A model generated the notes under the pieces. The model had not been told where the DNA came from, searched no databases, and worked only from the letters and a program-made list of their open reading frames with translations. From positions 1 to 19,564 of the forward strand of contig DHDI01000024.1 in the NCBI GenBank assembly GCA_002399285.1: a DNA stretch of 19,564 nt, written 5' to 3'. This document shows, one piece after another, positions 14,814-19,564 of the stretch. The position numbers and the translations under genes were made by a program. How positions within the stretch are numbered: position 1 is the first letter of the stretch; each line of letters starts with the position of its first letter. The stretch comes from Thermoanaerobacterales bacterium UBA4880 (GTDB lineage Bacteria > Bacillota > Thermoanaerobacteria > Thermoanaerobacterales > UBA4877).

Positions 14814-16028
14814 TCAGTCCATATGTTTTTCCGCCGATATTTGGAGGATGTAATAACTGCACAGCAGATGGGCGCATGTGGCCGTATTCGAGAGGTCTAT
14901 CTCCGCTATGCGCTCAATGGCATTTAAACGATGAGGGAGGGTATTTCTGTGGATGTGCAGTTTCGCGACCGTGGCGGCTGTATTGCACATGGAGAGAATA
15001 TAGGCTGAGAGTGTCGCGCCGTACTCGGTCCCGTTCGTTTTATCATGCTGCTCCAGAATTTGAACGGCAGGGTGGACGCAGCTCTGGACCGGGATATGAT
15101 CAAGGATATCTCCGAATATTTTTTGCAGGATGCAGTCGCTGTAATGAAGAAAATCGGTTCCGCCCTGCAGACATGAATAGAGCGCAAAAGATGCCTGATC
15201 CCTGTAGATCTCTATCTGCATTACATCGGAAAAGCGGTTGCTGATACCGTAGCGCAGGTTGAGGAAGGACAGGCTTGACAGGATATAATTGATTTTTTTA
15301 TCACAGGCCTTTCTGTCGGGACAATCCGTAATGAGGAAGTAGATGGCATCGCCGCTGGTTATGGGGTACAGTTCGGGTTCCCTTTGCAGTATATCCCTTT
15401 GTATGAAGGGCAGCAGTCTTTTTTCAGCGTTGTCGTTGGCCGGCCTGGCCGCTATGATGCAGAACCCGCCCGTGATCTTTTTGCCGAGCTGTATCTGCCA
15501 CTGTTCCAGCTGTGTCTGATTATGGATCTTGCCGTCGATCAGGCTGCTCAAGAACATAGACCATGCGTCGGGCATGATGCCGGAAGGCACGCTGTGACGC
15601 TGAAACTCCACCGAAAGCACGCTGCAGATGAGCTTTACCGCCGCCATAAGATCGTCGGTAACTGCCGGGCTGGGTATTGCCAAATAACCGGCGATGGTAT
15701 CCCCCACGAAAATATTGCCCAATATCCTCGGGTGATCGGATAAAAATCCCCAATTCAGCAGATAGGGCTCCCTTTGTTTCATCCCTGTTTTCATCATATT
15801 TTCATCATTGAACAGCCGGATAAAAGAAATAGGCGCGGACCCGTTTTCGTGGATGGCATCCCACAGGGGATCGCCTATCGATTCATTGGGAATATGGGCT
15901 AAACAGTTGTATTCGGCATCCGTGACCATAACGGGCAGGCCGAGGCAGTCGCTCGCCGTCTGAGCCAGTTCGGCGAATCCTCCGCTTATCAGAGCCTGCA
16001 GCATACGCTGGCTAAGCATTTCATACAA
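14814..16028 (-). CDS. PucR/CdaR-type transcriptional regulator
   Basis: The chain has about 404 residues. The C-terminal part carries the PucR-type helix-turn-helix: LSAYILSMCNTAATVAKLHI then HRNTLPHRLNAIERI, ending in LLCSYYILQ. This is the arrangement 'L-x-Y...N...A..L.IHRNTL.YRL..I' of the family. The N-terminal 150 residues look like a GAF/PocR-like sensor (GLPVMVTDAEYN, then IAGYLAIPS), and the middle resembles the GGDEF-like CdaR linker. Such proteins are activators that answer to small metabolites. GTG at 16037 is in frame but lies inside the ribosome site itself (GGGGGTGAT). The TTG at 16028 has a proper distance and is preferred; ATG at 16019 is a third option. It is upstream of the OYE-like gene on the same strand with a 118-bp gap, so it is a good candidate for its control (inference). 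Confidence 0.85.
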   Translation of the reverse strand: MYEMLSQRMLQALISGGFAELAQTASDCLGLPVMVTDAEYNCLAHIPNESIGDPLWDAIHENGSAPISFIRLFNDENMMKTGMKQREPYLLNWGFLSDHPRILGNIFVGDTIAGYLAIPSPAVTDDLMAAVKLICSVLSVEFQRHSVPSGIMPDAWSMFLSSLIDGKIHNQTQLEQWQIQLGKKITGGFCIIAARPANDNAEKRLLPFIQRDILQREPELYPITSGDAIYFLITDCPDRKACDKKINYILSSLSFLNLRYGISNRFSDVMQIEIYRDQASFALYSCLQGGTDFLHYSDCILQKIFGDILDHIPVQSCVHPAVQILEQHDKTNGTEYGATLSAYILSMCNTAATVAKLHIHRNTLPHRLNAIERIAEIDLSNTATCAHLLCSYYILQISAEKHMD

Positions 16029-16063
16029 ACATATCACCCCCGAAGCAATTTTTATTAATATTT

Positions 16064-16072
16064 ATTTTATCA
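16064..16072 (-). promoter_or_regulatory. Candidate extended -10 promoter of the PucR-type gene
   Basis: On the minus strand TGA is directly followed by TAAAAT (16069-16064), 36 bases before the preferred start. No convincing -35 box is seen. Confidence 0.3.
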
Positions 16073-16086
16073 CCATTGCTATATAT

Positions 16087-16110
16087 AAAAAAGGAGGCCT
16101 CATTGGGCCT
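16087..16110 (-). terminator. Intrinsic terminator of the ROK repressor gene
   Basis: On the minus strand AGGCC (16110-16106) and GGCCT (16099-16095) form a short GC-rich stem with a 6-base loop. CC and six T follow (A-run at 16087-16092 here). Confidence 0.7.
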
Positions 16111-16120
16111 GCCCCAGACC

Positions 16121-16160
16121 GATTGCACGATTTGTCACGGTCTCTTAGTTTGGCTGCGGC
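16121..16160 (+). repeat. Copy 2 of the dispersed 40-bp direct repeat
   Basis: It shares 20 identical bases with 8612-8631 and a similar following 20 bases. It abuts the stop codon of the ROK repressor and lies between that stop and the gene's terminator. Here it is enclosed by a 6-bp inverted repeat, AGACCG (16116-16121) and CGGTCT (16138-16143). Confidence 0.65.
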
Positions 16161-17131
16161 TAATCCAACAGCCTGTTTCCAAAGACAAACAGCCCCCGCC
16201 TGTAGTCTTCTTCAAACTCATTGGATACCTCTATCTGGGGAATATTATGCGGAGGAATATTTTTGACGCTTTCTATTCTGATGTCATTGGCCTGGCCGGA
16301 TATCAGCTCATTGTCATAGAGGATGATGCGGTCGGGATTGAGGATCGCTATATAAGAAGTTATAATCTTGGAATAATAATCGACGATATCTGCGCCTTTG
16401 AAATGCGTCTGTGCGTATTCCATATTGTGTTCTATGGGAAGGTAATGCAGCTCTCCCGCAAAAGCGGATGCGCCGTGCCAGGCCCGGCCGTCTATTACGG
16501 CCCCGCCTCCTATTCCCATCTTGCCGAGATAAATGCAGACCACCGCCTTTTTCGGCGGGATACATCTTGACCAAAACCCCGTGGACACGATCTGCATATC
16601 TCCCTCCACCGCACACGGCAGACCTGAAATATTATTAAGATAAGCGGACAGATTTACGCCCCACAGCTCGCTGTAGCCGAATGATCTCTGCATAATGCCC
16701 TCACGGACGTTGGCGGCCACACCCATGGCGATCGCTCCGAGCTGTGGGTAACGCACCTGTATACGCCTTATCAGCGTATCTATAGTTTTTAAAATTCCTT
16801 CATCACAAATCTCTTTTCCCCGCTCTACGCATTCTCCCGATAGATCGCTTATAAACCAATGCAGCTCCTCCGCTTCTAAGTACAGGGACGTTATCACCCT
16901 GTAAAGCGGATTTATCGCGTAAAGCTGGGCGCAGCGGCCGCCGGTCGAGGTTCCCGCGCCTTTTTCCAACAGTTCCCCCGTGGAAAGCATGGAATCCACG
17001 GCCCGGCCGATCGTCGGAAAACTCAGCCCGGTCTCTCTTGCCAACTCGTTTTTGCTCATGGTTCCTTTTGCCTTTAAAATACGTCGTATGGCACCGGTAT
17101 TCATATTTTTAAGTTCTCCCGCGTCCGCCAT
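16160..17131 (-). CDS. ROK-family transcriptional repressor (NagC/XylR type)
   Basis: The 323-residue protein has an N-terminal winged helix-turn-helix (about 10-65): NTGAIRRILKAKGTMSKNEL then ARETGLSFPTIGRAVDSML. GAGTSTGGRCAQLYAINP, the usual GR(R/P) hinge into the sugar-binding part, follows. The C-terminal ROK fold has VCIYLGKMGIGGGAVIDG and SAFAGELHYLP. ROK repressors release DNA on binding a sugar or sugar phosphate. The kinase ATP motif is degraded, as expected in a regulator. The CxCGxxGC zinc motif and the His of the GEIGH motif are also changed (AGELHYLP, no cysteine cluster). At 323 residues it is shorter than the typical 380-400. GGAG precedes the ATG by 7 bases on the minus strand. 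It may control the mgl-type operon, itself, or both (inference). Confidence 0.87.
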   Translation of the reverse strand: MADAGELKNMNTGAIRRILKAKGTMSKNELARETGLSFPTIGRAVDSMLSTGELLEKGAGTSTGGRCAQLYAINPLYRVITSLYLEAEELHWFISDLSGECVERGKEICDEGILKTIDTLIRRIQVRYPQLGAIAMGVAANVREGIMQRSFGYSELWGVNLSAYLNNISGLPCAVEGDMQIVSTGFWSRCIPPKKAVVCIYLGKMGIGGGAVIDGRAWHGASAFAGELHYLPIEHNMEYAQTHFKGADIVDYYSKIITSYIAILNPDRIILYDNELISGQANDIRIESVKNIPPHNIPQIEVSNEFEEDYRRGLFVFGNRLLD

Positions 17132-17159
17132 AGTCGCTCCTATATATTCATAGTTTTTA

Positions 17160-17178
17160 ATACTTCGTTAATAAGTAT
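17160..17178. promoter_or_regulatory. Candidate autoregulatory operator of the ROK repressor
   Basis: ATACTT (17160-17165) and AAGTAT (17173-17178) flank a 7-base spacer. The element starts just downstream of the predicted transcription start (about 17180) on the minus strand, a position where a bound repressor would block its own transcription. Confidence 0.45.
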
Positions 17179-17186
17179 CTGATTTC

Positions 17187-17215
17187 ATTATACGACGCTG
17201 GGGAATGGATTGCAA
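17187..17215 (-). promoter_or_regulatory. Promoter of the ROK repressor gene
   Basis: On the minus strand TTGCAA (17215-17210), a 17-base spacer, and a perfect TATAAT (17192-17187). The same -35/-10 pair and spacing drive the serS leader at 6973-7001. Confidence 0.8.
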
Positions 17216-17243
17216 GAGATTAAGACATTTTTTCTATATTGCA

Positions 17244-17277
17244 ATACAACACTTTTTACGCGTAAAAAGTGTTGTAT
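17244..17277. repeat. Perfect 34-bp palindrome
   Basis: ATACAACACTTTTTAC reads outward from a central GCGT-type core (ACGCGT at 17258-17263), and the other arm is an exact reverse complement. All 17 pairs match and the next bases do not. It lies 29 bp upstream of the ROK -35 box and downstream of the RT remnant. No T-run follows on either side. It may be an operator, a transcript-end hairpin, or a recombination site. Confidence 0.85.
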
Positions 17278-17400
17278 ATCTACATAATTTCGTTGTAATT
17301 TTTGTATTTCATTATTATGAGCTTATGCTACAATGTGCCTACGAGTGGTGGTTGGTTCCCTCATGTCTTTTGTAATTATTTATGGCATAAAATTACCCCC
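17278..17400. other. AT-rich spacer, nothing clear
   Basis: The only structure seen is an imperfect inverted repeat, GTAATT/AATTAC type, at about 17372-17396. It lies just after the RT remnant's stop on the minus strand and may form the end of its transcript. No gene is seen. Confidence 0.3.
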
Positions 17401-18617
17401 TTATATATCTTTTTTTAGGAATGATACTTCTTTGTCCTTTATCGCTTTCCAATCATCTTTAAATTTGCTTTTTGGAAGTACTTCATAAATAAATAGCCAA
17501 TAGTTATCCATGCTGTTTTTCTGCAAGTCCTCAGCATAATCTTTAAACTTTTTCACTTCTGCTTTGTCTTTATGTTTTGAGAAGTACAAGTATGAGAGCA
17601 ATAGAAGAAGACAATCATTGCTTCCCTTGACCATATCAAACGATACTTCTGCTATCGTAAAATTGTATTTAATAGCGAAGTACAAAGCATAACGTACACT
17701 CTCGTAATTTTTAGTTTGCATGCCTTCACAGAAAAATAAGTTTGATATTTCTTCAATACTTTGGCTTTCTACACCATGAGGTTGGAAAACGTATTTCTCT
17801 AACAATGGAATCAGGTAGGGGTAAATAAATGCGAGATTAAGTATTGTTTTAATGTAATACCATCCACATATGTTGGAACGTAGCATGTATAGTCATCAAT
17901 ATTTCTAACATAGCGCCAACCTTTTTCATACATAATTTGATCTATTTTTGTGAGAATTATCTCTGAAAGAAGATTCGATGCATGAGGTCCTATTATAAAG
18001 CCATGTGTTTCACCATTTCGAATGTTTCTGGTGTAAAAGTCAAGTTTATTGTACCATTGGTCATCTTCACGCTTTTTTTGCTTGGCTTCATCTTTGCTAG
18101 CTAATGCCCATGAAAGAGCATGCGAGTACATGCTTTGAAAGCAGTTTGAAATATCAGCATTAACGAGATATTTATTCCCGAGTAATAAATCAGGTTCAGG
18201 GGTTCCGTCGGTTCGCCAATTTTTATAATTCATGACGAAGAGCGCGGGAGTTTCCTTCATTCTTCGAATATGTATACGGCTGATGATGTACTCCTGCCCT
18301 TCTGTCTGCTCTTTGAAGTATTGCTGTAAACTTGGCCATACATCAGAGATATATTTGCATAAGTAATGATATGCCATCGGATTGGGAATGCCAAACTGTC
18401 TTGGGATATTAATATTTCTAATACTTTCATAATAGATATAATCTGACGGCGTTTTAGAAAATGTGGGATTATTTTTCTTACAATAATCAAAAAATGGTTT
18501 GGAGGTAAAAATTGGCGGAAGTTTATCCGTAAACAAGCCATAGGCAAGTAAACCTTCATATATATCATCTGGTGATAATTCACTTGTATAATCGTAATAA
18601 TGTTTATGTTTGTACAT
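17401..18617 (-). pseudogene. Reverse transcriptase of the phage-defence (DRT/Abi) kind, broken by internal deletion and frameshift
   Basis: The first frame (18617-17811) gives 268 residues. It has INIPRQFGIPNPMAY, then RT motif A VNADISNCFQSMYSHALSWAL (Asp155; in two blocks VNADISNCF, QSMYSHALSWAL). Motif B is GETHGFIIGPHASNLLSEI (202-220) and motif C is RYVRNIDDYTCYV, with the catalytic IDD at 240-242. The style DIS-CF-S-YSHALSWAL resembles non-mobile, defence-linked RTs rather than group II intron or retron RTs. Soon after motif C this frame stops. A second frame (17886-17401) carries YIKTILNLAFIYPYLIPLLEKY and an alpha-helical tail ending in VSFLKKDI, typical of the C-terminal helical part of such RTs. 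The segment expected between (thumb, LN-KT region) is missing. The junction is near 17840-17870. GGAGGT before 18617 supports that start over 18629. It is probably inactive. Confidence 0.8.
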
Positions 18618-18863
18618 GACTACCTCCATAGATATTCATATAGTTGTTATCTTGCTTTCCTTGCACCACGTATTTTTCGGGCGCATCTATTTTTGGTTAT
18701 GATGCGATTCTAAACTAACAATAGCATTAGTTGCAATGAAATTCATATAGGTTATCCAATCATCAATTGAGATCTTGTACGGCATCTTGTTTCGATCATA
18801 GTCAGAAGAAGTATAAATTATAATCGTGGTATCGATTTCCCGACCTTTTTTTAAATTTATACG
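18604..18863 (-). pseudogene. C-terminal remnant of the gene upstream of the RT, with an A-tract frameshift
   Basis: The minus frame 18863-18687 has no start and reads REIDTTIIIYTSSDYDRNKM, PYKISIDDWITYMNFIATN, AIVSLESHHNQK, stop. If one A is added to the five-A run at 18690-18694, the frame continues as IDAPEKYVVQGKQDNNYMNI and GGSHVQT. It then ends at 18604, overlapping the RT start codon by 14 bases. Such an overlap is typical of co-translated partners. The N-terminus is absent because a stop lies at 18864-18866. The family is not recognised. It was probably the first gene of a two-gene defence cassette. Confidence 0.5.
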
Positions 18864-19331
18864 CTAATTTTATAAGCCTGATAAACTTGTACAGTCTGAC
18901 CGTATCAATTTATGATAAAAATTATCTGCCTATGGCAAGGTGTTGTTACTTACATGTGTTTTGCTGTACTCAGTTAAGACAACAAAAAAGCTCGCGTAGC
19001 GTTTAAGCTTCAGCAAGCTTTGTATAGACTTCAAGCTGCTTCGGATTCATTCGTCTATTTAGTGATTCATATTGTATGTAACGAAAGACCTATTAGACCG
19101 CCACGTTTTGCTTGGGAAAGTTATTATAAGCTTGTAAATGAAATATTTTTCCATTGGATTTCATTAGACACCTTGTGTAAGGCCTCATGATACTTGTCCA
19201 AATTGGGAAAATATCCTATCTAAGTATAGACAATATTGATTTGTCCGTCAAGAGTAAAGAATATAAAGGAACAGTAGGAAAGTGGTATAAACTGCTAACA
19301 TAGTACGTGCTTTGTATAGTATCCATTAAAG
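18864..19331. other. AT-rich stretch of gene debris, no intact gene
   Basis: No convincing intact gene is present. Plus strand: an open frame without a start, about 18978-19190, contains RPIRPPRFAWESYYKLVNEI. Right after it, an ATG frame (19187-19303) encodes 38 residues ending YKGTVGKWYKLLT. Minus strand: a short frame ending about 19010 contains LNRRMNPKQLEVYTKLAEA and is followed by a weak hairpin and T-run (18983-19020). These look like ends of lost genes, but I cannot assign families. A non-coding RNA linked to the RT could also have lived here; no structure proves it. Confidence 0.35.
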
Positions 19332-19354
19332 TAGGGCGGCCATCGGTCGCCCTA
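19332..19354 (-). terminator. Terminator-like hairpin of the P-type ATPase gene
   Basis: Arms 19332-19341 and 19345-19354 pair over 10 bases with one wobble and a 3-base loop. The gene's stop codon lies within the stem. On the minus strand only a short T stretch (CTACTTT) follows, so termination may be partial. Confidence 0.6.
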
Positions 19355-19564
19355 TCTCAATGTCCTCAGCGAATTCACCACCGCTATCAGGGTCACTCCC
19401 ATATCTGCGAACACGGCCTCCCACATGGTTGCAACACCCAGCGCTCCCATGGTGAGGAACACGGCCTTCACAGCCAGGGCGAAGACTATGTTCTGCCATG
19501 CTATGCTGTGCGTCCTTTTGGCTATCTTTATGGTCTTTACCACGTCATAGGGGGTGTCGTTCAT
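19352..19564 (-). CDS. C-terminus of a heavy-metal P1B-type ATPase (Zn/Cd/Pb exporter), cut by window end
   Basis: Only the last 70 or so residues are present. They include the cytoplasmic stretch NDTPYDVVKTIKIAKRT, which follows the hinge domain, and the last two membrane helices. The pattern WQNIVFALAVKAVFL, then GALGVATMWEAVFADMG, then VTLIAVVNSLRTLR matches CadA/ZntA proteins. The Lys in the seventh helix (VKA) and the Asp in the eighth (FADMG) are the metal-site residues of the Zn2+/Cd2+/Pb2+ subgroup. The Met at the window edge is internal, not the true start. The gene marks return to ordinary chromosome after the AT-rich patch. Confidence 0.9.
   Translation of the reverse strand: MNDTPYDVVKTIKIAKRTHSIAWQNIVFALAVKAVFLTMGALGVATMWEAVFADMGVTLIAVVNSLRTLR

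Noticed and set aside
16076..16570. A 164-codon plus-strand frame
   Set aside because: It is opposite the end of the ROK repressor and its terminator and has no recognisable domains.
1..19564. Search for CRISPR arrays, tRNA or rRNA genes and intact insertion sequences
   Set aside because: No regularly spaced repeats, no tRNA-like cloverleaf with a TTCGA-type arm, and no intact transposase frame were seen.

Overview
The window looks like chromosome of an anaerobic Firmicute, probably of class Clostridia. The signs are a T-box leader in front of serS, a TxpA/BsrG-like type I toxin-antitoxin module, strong Shine-Dalgarno sites, sigma-A type promoters, frequent AGA/ATA codons, and several iron-sulfur flavoenzymes. 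No species can be named from the sequence alone.

Region 1 (1-1879) is AT-rich and eroding. It starts with the C-terminal part of a D-2-hydroxyacid dehydrogenase, followed by fragments: membrane-protein-like pieces, a PfkB-type sugar kinase with an in-frame stop, and a piece of a ROK kinase related to the intact one at 5592-6539. Region 2 (1880-6539) is a sugar uptake operon: galactose/glucose-type binding lipoprotein (MglB), twin ATPase (MglA), permease (MglC) and a ROK sugar kinase that lacks the family's zinc-binding cysteines.

Region 3 (6540-8574) has a compact toxin/antisense-RNA pair with convergent promoters, a 60-nt hairpin, and a promoter plus serine T-box riboswitch driving serS. 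Region 4 (8600-14700) is a redox cassette. A TetR regulator precedes a two-gene operon whose promoter carries a near-perfect 22-bp palindrome. The operon encodes a ferredoxin/GltD-like fusion oxidoreductase and a FixC/geranylgeranyl-reductase-like flavoprotein. A convergent gene encodes an Old-Yellow-Enzyme/2,4-dienoyl-CoA-reductase-like iron-sulfur flavoenzyme. Region 5 (14814-17131, minus strand) holds a PucR-type activator and a ROK-family repressor with its own promoter and a candidate operator.

Region 6 (about 17140-19331) is an AT-rich accessory patch. It contains a perfect 34-bp palindrome and the wreck of what was probably a two-gene anti-phage reverse transcriptase locus. The RT keeps its palm motifs A, B and C but then seems to have lost an internal segment and its frame. 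The gene in front of it is an N-terminally truncated, frameshifted remnant that overlapped the RT start. Region 7 is the C-terminus of a Zn/Cd-type P1B ATPase on the minus strand.

The most interesting items are the RT remnant, the toxin/antitoxin pair, the three-flavoenzyme redox cassette with its operator, and a 40-bp repeat shared by 8612-8651 and 16121-16160.
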